A stretch of DNA of 35,973 bases, taken from positions 1 through 35,973 of the forward strand of contig JAWXVA010000015.1 in assembly GCA_044425815.1 (NCBI GenBank). Direction: 5' to 3'. This document shows, piece after piece, positions 1 through 7,588 of the stretch. Under the pieces are notes generated by a model. That model worked only from the letters and a program-made list of their open reading frames with translations. It was not told the origin of the DNA and ran no database searches. Every line of letters begins with the position of its first letter. The first letter of the stretch is position 1. The stretch is from CAUPWF01 sp044425815 (GTDB taxonomy: Bacteria > Bacillota > Clostridia > Lachnospirales > Lachnospiraceae). Both the position numbers and the translations under genes were made by a program.

Positions 1-1
1 C

Positions 2-427
2 GGAACGAAGAAAATATTCCTAAATGCGACAGGATTCATGGGTGAAGCAAATGAAGATATACGAGCATTTCTTGAATATGTAAGCGGTCAAGAAAGTGAT
101 AATGAATTTGTACAGATGTTAAAACAAGAGGCAAACACAGTGAAAAACAACCAGAATTGGAGGCGAGAATTTATGATGCAACAGATGCGTGACCAATTAA
201 AAATTGAAGAGGGGATTGAGCGTGGGATTGAGCGAGAGCGAATTAACCTTGTTATAAAAAAAGCGCAAAAAGCAAAAGATTTAGACACGATTTCGGAGGA
301 ACTTGAGTGTAAAAGAGAAGACATTGAAGAAATGTATAGAATTATTCTGGAATGTGGAGTAGAAAGTAGTACAGAAGAAATTCTCGAAATATTGCACGAG
401 ACAAGTAATTATATGGGAAAAGAATAG
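2..427 (+). CDS. Rpn/PD-(D/E)XK nuclease family transposase, C-terminal part (partial at window start)
   Basis: The frame is open from base 2, before the first ATG at 38, and reads GTKKIFLNATGFMGEANEDI, so this is the 3' end of a longer gene cut by the window edge. The visible part matches what I know of the C-terminal half of Rpn (recombination-promoting nuclease, transposase_31/PDDEXK) proteins: an FLEY helix, then a charged region with repeated ERGIERE-type units, then a helical tail. The catalytic N-terminal domain lies outside the window, so activity cannot be judged. Such proteins are usually multicopy in Clostridia and are linked to RecA-independent recombination in E. coli. A few spurious bases upstream could not be checked. 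Family assignment is moderate; a chromosomal hypothetical with a similar coiled tail is the alternative. Confidence 0.6.
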   Translation, partial: GTKKIFLNATGFMGEANEDIRAFLEYVSGQESDNEFVQMLKQEANTVKNNQNWRREFMMQQMRDQLKIEEGIERGIERERINLVIKKAQKAKDLDTISEELECKREDIEEMYRIILECGVESSTEEILEILHETSNYMGKE

Positions 428-447
428 TGCGTCAATAAGCTATCAAA

Positions 448-488
448 TTACATTCAGATGGAATCGTTGGTGGTATTTCTGAATGTAA
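448..488. repeat. 11-bp perfect inverted repeat downstream of the Rpn-type gene
   Basis: TTACATTCAGA at 448-458 is repeated as its exact reverse complement at 478-488, with a 19-base loop. There is no T-run after the right arm, so it does not look like a standard terminator. It starts 20 bases after the stop codon of the Rpn-type gene. It may be an mRNA 3'-end stabiliser or a remnant mobile-element end; the sequence does not decide. Confidence 0.5.
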
Positions 489-594
489 ATGGGATTGTAT
501 TCAAGAAGAAAGTGATAAAGACTTGAGGGACAGACTGTAGTGCGGAGAAGATATTAGAAAAAGTAATGGAACGATAATATATGCGATGAGTAAC

Positions 595-641
595 AAAACG
601 GAGTAGGGAATAGCTAATCAGCTATCTTCCTACTCCGTTTT
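595..641. terminator. Bidirectional Rho-independent terminator
   Basis: Arms AAAACGGAGTAGGGAA (595-610) and TTCCTACTCCGTTTT (627-641) pair, with inner TAGCT/AGCTA pairing. There is an A-tract on the left and a T-tract on the right, so it can work in both directions. It sits 15 bases past the stop of the reverse-strand aldo/keto reductase and ends any forward transcript from the left. Confidence 0.8.
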
Positions 642-655
642 ATATCTAGTTTGAT

Positions 656-1669
656 CTACTCACTAAACTCTTTAGCAACCTCTTTTAACATGGAAATAAT
701 AGGTAAGTCATATGGGCATCGTGGCTCACATTTTCCACATCCGATACAATCAGCAGCGCTTTTTTGGAATCCAGCATAGCGCATGCGCGCCCAATCGGCA
801 AGGCCTTCGTATTTGCGTAAATAATTTACAAATAAGAAGTTCGTCGGGATATCAATTCCCACGGAACATGGTGCACAATAGCCGCAGCGACGGCAGAATG
901 TCTGACCTAATTCTTTGCGAATGACCTCTGTTTTAGCTAGTTCGGTTTCCGTAAGTGGGGCAAGGTTCTTCCACACTTCTGCGTTTTTAATAACTTCATT
1001 TGCATCGCCCATACCAGGGATGGAGATATCAATGACAGGACAGGCTGCAAGGAACTTAAGCGCAAGGTCATAGTCGTCGATATTGCCTCCAGCAAGAGGC
1101 TTCATAGCAATAGTACCGATGCCACGTGCTTGTGCATTAGCTAGGATTTCAGTACCTTGTAATTCTACAATGTTATATGGGAACATAATGGTATCAATTT
1201 TATCGCCATATTCATAAACAAGTTTGCTAAGTGGGTCAACACTGTGTGCTGTTGCACCGATAAATCCGATTTTTCCTTCTGCTTTCGCTTCAGCCAAAGC
1301 AGCATAGGCTCCATCAGGAGCAAAAGTCTGTTCGAAATCAGGGAGCTTAACATTGTGCAATTGATACACATCAATATAATCTGTTCTTAAATTCTTGAGA
1401 CTAATCTCAATATCTGCTTTCATAGACTCGTATGTTCTTGACATACTCTTTGTGGCAAGGATGAATTTGTCGCGCTTTCCTTCAATGGCAGCCCCAATAT
1501 ATTCCTCTGATACAGTATAACCTCTTGCCGTATCGATATAATTCATACCATATTCAATTAACTTATCAATAACCTCTTGCGTATTAGCTGCGTCACTTCT
1601 CTGTATTGGAATCCCACCAAAAGAAACCGTTGACACATTTAATCCAGTTCTTCCTAATATTGTATACAT
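656..1669 (-). CDS. Aldo/keto reductase with C-terminal 4Fe-4S ferredoxin domain
   Basis: A 337-aa cytoplasmic NAD(P)H-type oxidoreductase. The TIM-barrel AKR part covers about residues 1-240 and shows the expected tetrad: D46 (YIDTA), Y51, K74 (LATKS) and H105 (QLHNV). The C-terminal 80 residues carry eight cysteines in two groups, C259/262/265/268 (CRRCGYCAPC) and C308/311/314/318 (CIGCGKCEPRCP), enough for two 4Fe-4S clusters. This AKR plus ferredoxin layout is common in anaerobic Clostridia; the substrate is unknown. The ATG start has AGGAG seven bases upstream. It is a single-gene unit with its own promoter (1713-1741) and terminator (595-641). The clusters suggest electron exchange with ferredoxin rather than only with a nicotinamide, which is inference. 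Confidence 0.9.
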   Translation of the reverse strand: MYTILGRTGLNVSTVSFGGIPIQRSDAANTQEVIDKLIEYGMNYIDTARGYTVSEEYIGAAIEGKRDKFILATKSMSRTYESMKADIEISLKNLRTDYIDVYQLHNVKLPDFEQTFAPDGAYAALAEAKAEGKIGFIGATAHSVDPLSKLVYEYGDKIDTIMFPYNIVELQGTEILANAQARGIGTIAMKPLAGGNIDDYDLALKFLAACPVIDISIPGMGDANEVIKNAEVWKNLAPLTETELAKTEVIRKELGQTFCRRCGYCAPCSVGIDIPTNFLFVNYLRKYEGLADWARMRYAGFQKSAADCIGCGKCEPRCPYDLPIISMLKEVAKEFSE

Positions 1670-1712
1670 ATCCTACTCCTTTACTTTATCAAACTAAATA
1701 AATCTTAAGAAA

Positions 1713-1741
1713 AGTATAGCGTAAATAGACTTGTTATGCAA
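1713..1741 (-). promoter_or_regulatory. Sigma-A type promoter for the aldo/keto reductase
   Basis: On the reverse strand, -35 TTGCAT (1736-1741) and -10 TATACT (1713-1718) are separated by 17 bases. The predicted start leaves a leader of about 35 bases before the ATG at 1669. Confidence 0.65.
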
Positions 1742-1814
1742 ATACTATAATGATATAGTGAATGGAGTATATAGCAGTTCAACCATAAAATATAATGATT
1801 AAAGAGGGTAGAAT

Positions 1815-2411
1815 ATGAAAGTAATGAAAATGATAGCCATAATGAGCGTGATGATAATATTAGTATCATGTAGTAGTGAAACGATACAAGAAGAATCTGA
1901 TAATATACAAGAATCAGCAACAGAAGAAGTAGCAACAGAAGAAATAGCAACAGAAGAAGTAGCAACAGAAGAAGTAGCAACAGATAGTATCGGAACATTC
2001 GAAAGTGTAACCATTGAAGGAGCGACTATTTCGAGCGATATTTTTGCAGAATATGAATTGACGATGGTTAATATTTGGGCAACTTGGTGTTCGCCTTGTG
2101 TGAATGAAATGGGAGAACTTGCGGAGTTATATCATGAATTACCAGAGAATGTGAATTTGATTACGATTTGTGAGGATGCAGAGTCAGAGACAGAGCTTGC
2201 GAAGGAAATACTAGATACCAACGAAGCTATGTTTGATACAGTGATTGTAAATGATGAAATGAGAACGAGTATTATAAGCAGATGTTCTGGATTTCCGACA
2301 ACGTTATTCATTGATAGTAATGGGAATATCGTAGATGGTGCGATGGTGGGTGCACCTAGTAGTGACGTGGTGGACACGTATCTAGAACAAATTAATCTGA
2401 GATTAAACTAG
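1815..2411 (+). CDS. TlpA/ResA-like thioredoxin-fold lipoprotein
   Basis: A 198-aa secreted lipoprotein. Residues 1-19 form a type II signal peptide ending in the lipobox LVSC with C19 as the lipidated residue. A low-complexity acidic linker of ATEEV-type pentapeptides follows (about residues 35-56), then a TlpA-like thioredoxin domain with the active site WATWCSPC (C92, C95) and the downstream cis-Pro region GFPTTLFI. It should sit outside the membrane and reduce or exchange disulfides. It starts a cassette with the 51-aa CXXC protein (2435) and the polyferredoxin (2593), which could supply its electrons; no CcdA or DsbD gene is nearby. The ribosome site AGAGGGT is modest. Domain call is firm; the client protein is unknown. 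Confidence 0.88.
   Translation: MKVMKMIAIMSVMIILVSCSSETIQEESDNIQESATEEVATEEIATEEVATEEVATDSIGTFESVTIEGATISSDIFAEYELTMVNIWATWCSPCVNEMGELAELYHELPENVNLITICEDAESETELAKEILDTNEAMFDTVIVNDEMRTSIISRCSGFPTTLFIDSNGNIVDGAMVGAPSSDVVDTYLEQINLRLN
1917..1985 (+). repeat. 15-bp in-frame tandem repeat (4+ copies) in the lipoprotein linker
   Basis: GCAACAGAAGAAGTA begins at 1917, 1932, 1947 and 1962, with a partial fifth copy at 1977; the second copy has one change (GAAATA). Each unit encodes ATEEV or ATEEI, a spacer between the lipid anchor and the thioredoxin domain. Copy number could vary by slippage without breaking the frame. Confidence 0.9.
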
Positions 2412-2434
2412 AGTATCAATTAGAGGGAAAATAA

Positions 2435-2590
2435 ATGGGGAAAATCAGAGAAAATCATCTTCGAGCAATCCGAATAATATTAATGATAGCAGCATTGCTA
2501 TTTATTGGAATAGGGCTATTTAATGGAGAGTATCAAGCGGTATTTACTAAGGCTACCAATATTTGCTTAGAGTGTATAGGGATAGGATAG
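2435..2590 (+). CDS. CD1871A-type 51-aa CXXC membrane miniprotein
   Basis: A 51-aa reading frame (ATG 2435, stop TAG 2588) preceded by AGAGGG. It has a basic N-terminus (about residues 1-13), a single hydrophobic segment (about 14-29, IILMIAALLFIGIGLF), then GEYQAVFTKATNICLECIGIG with C44 and C47 forming a CLEC motif at the extreme C-terminus. This layout and the ending NICLECIGIG match the small CXXC proteins known as the CD1871A family from C. difficile. With N-terminal positive charges, the CXXC pair should face outside, next to the thioredoxin-like lipoprotein. The next gene starts two bases after this stop, so the two are almost certainly co-translated. Function has not been shown; a redox relay role is inference. 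Confidence 0.82.
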   Translation: MGKIRENHLRAIRIILMIAALLFIGIGLFNGEYQAVFTKATNICLECIGIG

Positions 2591-2592
2591 AG

Positions 2593-3462
2593 ATGAAGAA
2601 GATAAAAAAAGTGAAAAAGAACAAACGGTTTTTGGTTCAAATAGTATTTACAGCTCTTACAAATGGATACTTACTTGGATTTATTCAAGGGAAAATCTAT
2701 AAAGGTGAAAGTAAGATGATATGTGTTCCAGGACTGAACTGCTATTCCTGTCCAGGTGCAGTCGGGGCGTGTCCGATTGGTGCACTGCAATCTACATTGG
2801 CAGGAGCGAATAGGTCATTCCCTTATTATATAGTAGGAACACTGATATTATTTGGGGTGACGCTTGGAAGAATTGTGTGTGGATTCCTTTGTCCATTTGG
2901 TTTGGTTCAAGACGTATTATATAGAATCAAGATACCTAAATTGCGAATAAAAACATCGATAGATAGAGTGATGAGATATGTTAAATATGTGATATTGATC
3001 ATGTTTGTGATTCTTTTTCCAATGGTTTTAGTGAACGAATTTGGCATTGGAACGCCTACTTTTTGTAAATGGATCTGTCCATCAGGAACTTTGATGGGAG
3101 GGATTCCATTGGTGATGGCCAACGAATCTCTACAAATGGCAGTAGGATATTTATTTAATTGGAAAATAATGTTATTGGTATTTTTTATAGTTGTTTCCAT
3201 GTTTGTGTACCGGCCATTTTGTAAGTATATATGTCCGCTAGGAGCTTTTTATGGTTTGTTTAATAGATTTAGTTTGTACCGCTTAGAGGTTGATATGAGC
3301 AAATGTACGAATTGCAAGTCCTGTGAAAAGCAATGTAAAATGCAGGTTCAAATTACAAAGAATATTAATTCGGTGGAATGCATTCGCTGCGGAGATTGTA
3401 AAGTGGTTTGTAAAGAAGGATGCATTACTTCAACCATGGAAAAGGTGTTGAAATCAGTGTGA
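2593..3462 (+). CDS. NapH/MauN-like integral membrane polyferredoxin (4Fe-4S binding protein)
   Basis: 289 aa from the ATG at 2593; an upstream TTG at 2563 would overlap the preceding gene and has no clear ribosome site. There are about four membrane segments (residues 13-32, 78-95, 131-148, 191-207). Cysteine groups lie at C44/50/53/60, then CGFLCP (C96, C100), CKWICP (C158, C162), CKYICP (C210, C214), and a C-terminal di-cluster ferredoxin with C238/241/244/248 and C263/266/269/273. With the basic N-terminus inside, the first group and CKWICP fall outside while the other groups fall inside, so cysteines occur on both faces. NapH, NosR and RnfB relatives move electrons through membranes. Here the likely acceptor is the CXXC miniprotein/TlpA pair; this is inference from gene order. 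Confidence 0.85.
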   Translation: MKKIKKVKKNKRFLVQIVFTALTNGYLLGFIQGKIYKGESKMICVPGLNCYSCPGAVGACPIGALQSTLAGANRSFPYYIVGTLILFGVTLGRIVCGFLCPFGLVQDVLYRIKIPKLRIKTSIDRVMRYVKYVILIMFVILFPMVLVNEFGIGTPTFCKWICPSGTLMGGIPLVMANESLQMAVGYLFNWKIMLLVFFIVVSMFVYRPFCKYICPLGAFYGLFNRFSLYRLEVDMSKCTNCKSCEKQCKMQVQITKNINSVECIRCGDCKVVCKEGCITSTMEKVLKSV

Positions 3463-3506
3463 CAAAAAAGAATTGTGAAAACTTTGTATTCTCTTTGTAT
3501 AATTCA

Positions 3507-3534
3507 TTTACAGAGGCGAAAATGTGTGTATAAT
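3507..3534 (+). promoter_or_regulatory. Sigma-A type promoter for the DegV gene
   Basis: -35 TTTACA (3507-3512) and -10 TATAAT (3529-3534) with a 16-base spacer. It gives a leader of roughly 90 bases before the ATG at 3631. Confidence 0.6.
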
Positions 3535-3630
3535 AGAAAGTAGTATGAATGTCCAATACATGTAGTAATGAATACTAAGAAAAATACAAGGGGTGCTTCA
3601 TTATCTAGAAGCAACATGAGAGGAAATATT

Positions 3631-4464
3631 ATGGTTAGAATAATTACAGATTCATCAACATTATACACACAAGCAGAGGCGAAGGAGTTAGGATTTCGAG
3701 CAATACCATTATGTATTAATATTGATGATTGGGATGTACGTGATTTGGAAGTGGATATCGATGCATTTAATGATAAGATATCAGCTGGGTTTGTACCAAA
3801 ATCATCACAACCACCGATTGGGGATGTGTTAGATGCATTTGATGAATTTCCAGAAGATGAGATTATTAATATATCGATGGCAGATGGATTATCAGGTACA
3901 TATCAGAGTGCGTGTAGTGCAAAAGAGATGGCAGAAAATAATGAGCGAATTGAAGTAATCAATAGTACTACATTATGTGGACCACATCGATATATGGTAG
4001 ATTGTGCAGTGAAGATGGCAAAAGAAGGTATAAGCAAGAATGAGATTCTAGAATGGTTACATAAGAAGATTGCGACCACAGATTCGTTCTTGATGCCTCA
4101 AGACTTTTCATTCTTAAAACGTGGTGGAAGATTGACTCCATTAGCAGCGGCGATAGGCGGAATTTTGAAATTAAAGCCAATTGTAAAGCAGACAGAAGAT
4201 GGAAAGAGATTAGATAAATTTGGAACGAAGCGAACGATGTCATCGGCATTAGAAAGTATAGCGAAACATTTAGAGAAGATAAAATTAGATGAGAACCATA
4301 TCTTATATATTTCTCATGCAAATGCATTGAAAGATGCACAGAAGGCACAAGCGATATTTAGTAAGGCATTTCCAAAAGTAGAGATTCAAATACTGAAGTT
4401 AAGCCCAGCTTTTATTACACAGGGTGGACCTGGTTGTTTGGCAGTTCAATATATTGAAAGATAA
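3631..4464 (+). CDS. DegV family fatty-acid-binding protein
   Basis: 277 aa from the ATG at 3631, chosen because GAGAGGA lies six bases upstream and the protein then begins at the typical DegV start MVRIITDSSTLYT; a longer frame from 3568 adds 21 residues unlike the family. The ITDSS motif, the SGTYQSA motif (about residue 88) and the KRGGRL motif (about residue 165) are those of DegV/FakB proteins, which hold a fatty acid in a deep pocket and, with FakA, present it for phosphorylation before use in lipid synthesis. No FakA gene is in the window, so the lipid role is family knowledge only. It is a single-gene unit with its own promoter and a strong terminator. Confidence 0.88.
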   Translation: MVRIITDSSTLYTQAEAKELGFRAIPLCINIDDWDVRDLEVDIDAFNDKISAGFVPKSSQPPIGDVLDAFDEFPEDEIINISMADGLSGTYQSACSAKEMAENNERIEVINSTTLCGPHRYMVDCAVKMAKEGISKNEILEWLHKKIATTDSFLMPQDFSFLKRGGRLTPLAAAIGGILKLKPIVKQTEDGKRLDKFGTKRTMSSALESIAKHLEKIKLDENHILYISHANALKDAQKAQAIFSKAFPKVEIQILKLSPAFITQGGPGCLAVQYIER

Positions 4465-4473
4465 AGTGAATTT

Positions 4474-4519
4474 AAAGCGATATGAAATAGATGGAGAGTC
4501 TATTTCATATCGCTTTTTT
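4474..4519 (+). terminator. Strong Rho-independent terminator after the DegV gene
   Basis: An 18-bp perfect stem (4474-4491 with 4499-4516), 7-base loop TGGAGAG, then T-run. It starts ten bases after the DegV stop codon. Confidence 0.92.
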
Positions 4520-4551
4520 GGTGCGTCTATTTCCAATGGACGTATATTTAT

Positions 4552-4580
4552 TTGACAGAAAGAACATAATATAGTAGTAT
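4552..4580 (+). promoter_or_regulatory. Candidate promoter for the DUF234-type ATPase
   Basis: A perfect -35 TTGACA (4552-4557) is followed after 17 bases by TAGTAT (4575-4580), four of six matches. A better -10 TATAAT at 4578 would need a 20-base spacer. The leader holds the direct repeats at 4603-4647. Confidence 0.5.
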
Positions 4581-4602
4581 AATTTCAAACAGCTAATTAA
4601 AT

Positions 4603-4647
4603 AATTAGTAATTTGTTAATTAGTAATCTAATAATTAGTAATCAAAC
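4603..4647 (+). repeat. Three 15-bp-spaced direct repeats in the ATPase leader
   Basis: AATTAGTAAT occurs at 4603-4612, 4618-4627 and 4633-4642, exactly 15 bases apart, with variable 5-base spacers. They lie between the promoter and the ribosome binding site of the ATPase gene. They look like an operator-style iteron array, or slippage-prone repeats; too short and few for CRISPR. Confidence 0.8.
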
Positions 4648-4679
4648 GGGTATTGATAGTACGAGGAAAGGAGTTAATC

Positions 4680-6098
4680 ATGTTCTTTGGGAGAGAGAAA
4701 GAATTTCAGAAATTGGAAAGCTTATATGCTAGTAATCAATTTGAATTTGTAGTATTTTATGGACGTAGGAGAGTAGGGAAAACTACGTTGATCACAGAAT
4801 TTTTGAAGGATAAAAAAGCGGCATATTTTATGTCAATAGAGGGGACGAAACGAGAAAATCTTCGAGGATTATCATTAGCAATACTTTCATTGGAGAACAG
4901 CAATGTTGCAGATGCATTAGCATTTCAAGAGTTTGAAGATTTGCTGAGTTATGTAGATCAGTTAGCTAGAACAGGGGAGAGGATTGTAATTGCGATTGAT
5001 GAATATCCTTATCTTGCAACATCATATCCAGCTATCTCATCCATGATACAGAGTCACGTAGACCAGTGTTGGAAGGATAGTAATTTATTTTTGGTATTAT
5101 GCGGCTCCTCTATGAGTTTTATGGAAGAACAGGTATTAGGGTATAAGAGCCCACTATATGGTCGGCGAACAGCGCAATTCAAGTTGCGACCGTTTACATT
5201 TTTTGAAAGCAAAGAAATGTATGTAAACTATTCATCAGAAGAGCAAGCGTTGTTATATGGTGTGACAGGAGGAATACCAGAGTATTTATCCAGAGTAAAT
5301 CCAAAGTTATCTGTAGATGAAAATATTATTAGATTATTCTTTGAGGAAAGTGGTCGATTATTTGAAGAACCAAGCAATTTAATAAAACAAGAACTGAAGG
5401 AGCCAGCATCTTATCATTCTATTATAAGTGCGATAGCTTCGGGTGCAAGTAGAATGAATGAGATTGCAACTAAGACAGGACTTGAAAGTAGTGGATGCAG
5501 TAGCCAAATCACGACGCTCATAGCCCTGGGGATAGTCAAAAAAGAGTATCCTATCACAGATGCACCGACTAGTCGTAAAACAATATATAGATTGCAAGAT
5601 AGCATGTTTTTATTCTGGTATAGATTTGTACGCCCCAATATAAGCAATATTATGCGGGGGATGGGAGGTATGATTTACGAGACACAGGTAAAGCCGCAGT
5701 TAAATGATTTTATGGGTGAAGTGTTTGAAGAGATGTGTCAACAATATCTATATATACCAGAGGTGTTTGTAACATTACCATTTACCTTAGGGAATGTAGG
5801 GAGATGGTGGGGAACGAATAAAGCAAAGAAACAACAAGAAGAAATAGATATTATGTCTTGTGATAATGACAATGCATTTATGTGCGAGTGCAAATGGAGA
5901 AACGAGATACAGGGAGTAGAAGTGATTGAAACACTGTTACGACGAGGAGAAATCTTTGCTTATCCGAATAAGTATTATTGCATTTTTGCAAAAAGAGGAT
6001 TTACGGATGCAGCGATTGCTCGCGCAGAAGAGGTTTCAAACCTGAAGTTAGTATCATTTGATGATATTGTAGCTGCGGATAATTATAGAAAAAAATAG
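4680..6098 (+). CDS. AAA-type ATPase with C-terminal DUF234/PD-(D/E)XK-like domain
   Basis: 472 aa from the ATG at 4680, with AAAGGAG just upstream; a TTG at 4653 is less likely. The N-terminal archaeal-type ATPase domain has Walker A GRRRVGKTT (about 28-36), Walker B VIAIDEYPYL (D107, E108), and the sensor-like LCGSSMSFM stretch. A winged-helix part follows (about 245-320). The C-terminal DUF234 region shows EEIDIM (D390) and CECKW (E403, K405), a D...ExK pattern typical of PD-(D/E)XK nuclease folds. These proteins are widespread in archaea and anaerobes and their role is not settled; they have been suggested to be DNA-acting or mobile/defence-like. The gene stands alone, with repeats in its leader. 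Confidence 0.85.
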   Translation: MFFGREKEFQKLESLYASNQFEFVVFYGRRRVGKTTLITEFLKDKKAAYFMSIEGTKRENLRGLSLAILSLENSNVADALAFQEFEDLLSYVDQLARTGERIVIAIDEYPYLATSYPAISSMIQSHVDQCWKDSNLFLVLCGSSMSFMEEQVLGYKSPLYGRRTAQFKLRPFTFFESKEMYVNYSSEEQALLYGVTGGIPEYLSRVNPKLSVDENIIRLFFEESGRLFEEPSNLIKQELKEPASYHSIISAIASGASRMNEIATKTGLESSGCSSQITTLIALGIVKKEYPITDAPTSRKTIYRLQDSMFLFWYRFVRPNISNIMRGMGGMIYETQVKPQLNDFMGEVFEEMCQQYLYIPEVFVTLPFTLGNVGRWWGTNKAKKQQEEIDIMSCDNDNAFMCECKWRNEIQGVEVIETLLRRGEIFAYPNKYYCIFAKRGFTDAAIARAEEVSNLKLVSFDDIVAADNYRKK

Positions 6099-6116
6099 CG
6101 ATAGAAGTGGATGAAA

Positions 6117-6168
6117 AAAGGAGTGGCTTGTGTATAGGGGATAAAGTCTATACGCAAACGACTCCTTA
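6117..6168. terminator. Imperfect hairpin between convergent genes, probable bidirectional terminator
   Basis: AAGGAGT (6118-6124) pairs with ACTCCTT, and GTATAG with CTATAC, with a bulge. It is flanked by an A-tract on the left and lies between the ends of the ATPase and the NSS transporter. The T-run on the right is missing, so it serves best for the reverse-strand gene. Confidence 0.55.
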
Positions 6169-6190
6169 AATAGTTACAATTAAAATATTG

Positions 6191-7537
6191 CTAAAAAGCT
6201 ACTTGCATAAATAAAGCTACACAACATAGAATTACTGCAAATGGAACATAGATATATCTTCCGACATAGTACCAAATAGTACTTTGTTTTTTCTCGCAAC
6301 CTTTGTTGATTTCATCAAGTAAGTCTTCTTTTTTCATAATCCAGAACCAAGAAACTGCTCCAAGTGTTGCACCGATAGGGATGATATAAATTGATACATA
6401 ATCCATCCATGGACCCCAACCAGTAATAGCTTCCATATTTATACCCACACCTAAGCAAATGACACATAAGATAAGGAGTACTACTTTGCGGCTAAGCCTT
6501 GGAAATTTATGGAGTAAAGATTCGGCTACAGCCTCAAACATATTTTGGAGAGAGCTGATTCCAGCAAATATCATTGCAACATATAAAATGATGGCAAATA
6601 CTTGACCAAATGGAATGTCTTGTAAAATCGTAGGTAATGTTACGAATAATAATCCTGGACCTGAACTTACATCTAATTGATAAGCGAAGCATGCAGGAAT
6701 AATAACTAAGGCTGCAACTAAGGCAGCAATTGTATCGAAGATTGCAGTCTTGCGAGCTACAGAAACAACGCTTTCGTTTTCGTTTAAATAAGAACCATAG
6801 ACAATCATGCCGCTACCAGTAATTGATAAGGAGAAGAATGCTTGCCCCATTGCCCAAATCCATACCATAGGATCTAGTAAATATTCCCAGCGAGGAATAA
6901 ACATGAATAAATACCCTTCTATTACACCAGGAAGCATCGCTACACGAACTGCTAGAATTAGGAAGATAACAAAGAATACAGGCATCATTATTTTGTTCGT
7001 ACGTTCAATACTTTTTGCACCTAGAAACAAAGAAAGTAATGTGCCGACTACTACAATAATATGAAAAGGAATTACAGAATACGAGGTCATTGAAAATGAT
7101 TCAAACCAAGAATTTGTATCAACACTCATTAAAGTACCATCTAAGGAATTGAATAAAGCTTTTAATACATAAGAAACGATGACTGCATATCCAATCGCAA
7201 TGCACATAGATCCGATAAGTGGCAACCAACCTAATAAGCTGCCAGCTTTTCCAGCTTTCTCACTTCTGGTTGCCCAAGCTTTCTCATAAGAACCAAGGGT
7301 TCCAGTTTTTGAGCGTCTACCAATTGCGAATTCCGCTGGTAAACCAACATAACTAAAAATGAAAATAAAAAACAAGTAGATGACTAAAAAAGCACCACCA
7401 CCATTACTACCTAATTTATTTGGGAATCCCCAGACATTTGCCATCCCAACAGCAGAACCAACAGATGCGAGAATAAATCCCCATTGACTAGCAAAACCAG
7501 TAGATTTACCAGCATTTTTTGTTTCTTTTGTATTCAT
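6191..7537 (-). CDS. Neurotransmitter:sodium symporter (NSS/SNF) family transporter
   Basis: 448 aa from the ATG at 7537, which has a perfect AGGAGG at 7547-7552; an upstream TTG at 7546 would lie inside that spacing. The protein has about 11-12 membrane segments. The first has the NSS hallmark FILASVGSAVGMANVWGFP with the unwound GSAVGMANVWGFP stretch that binds Na+ and substrate, as in LeuT. The later GQAFFSLSITGSGMIVYGSY is the TM6 signature. These carriers import amino acids (often aromatic, Ala or branched) with Na+; the exact substrate cannot be read. It follows the PlsC gene by 51 bases on the same strand and may be co-transcribed with it. Confidence 0.92.
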   Translation of the reverse strand: MNTKETKNAGKSTGFASQWGFILASVGSAVGMANVWGFPNKLGSNGGGAFLVIYLFFIFIFSYVGLPAEFAIGRRSKTGTLGSYEKAWATRSEKAGKAGSLLGWLPLIGSMCIAIGYAVIVSYVLKALFNSLDGTLMSVDTNSWFESFSMTSYSVIPFHIIVVVGTLLSLFLGAKSIERTNKIMMPVFFVIFLILAVRVAMLPGVIEGYLFMFIPRWEYLLDPMVWIWAMGQAFFSLSITGSGMIVYGSYLNENESVVSVARKTAIFDTIAALVAALVIIPACFAYQLDVSSGPGLLFVTLPTILQDIPFGQVFAIILYVAMIFAGISSLQNMFEAVAESLLHKFPRLSRKVVLLILCVICLGVGINMEAITGWGPWMDYVSIYIIPIGATLGAVSWFWIMKKEDLLDEINKGCEKKQSTIWYYVGRYIYVPFAVILCCVALFMQVAF

Positions 7538-7588
7538 AAAATACAACCTCCTAAATATTATTTTTATACTAAAACACTATGTTTGACA

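Noticed and set aside
1705..1998. Reverse-strand frame with long Leu runs
   Set aside because: It is the antisense shadow of the 15-bp repeat coding for the acidic linker of the lipoprotein; no ribosome site or family match.
2563..2592. TTG start extending the polyferredoxin by ten residues
   Set aside because: It overlaps the CXXC miniprotein, and the ATG at 2593 gives the expected basic N-terminus.
4603..4647. CRISPR array
   Set aside because: Only three 10-bp repeats with 5-bp spacers and no cas genes; far too short.
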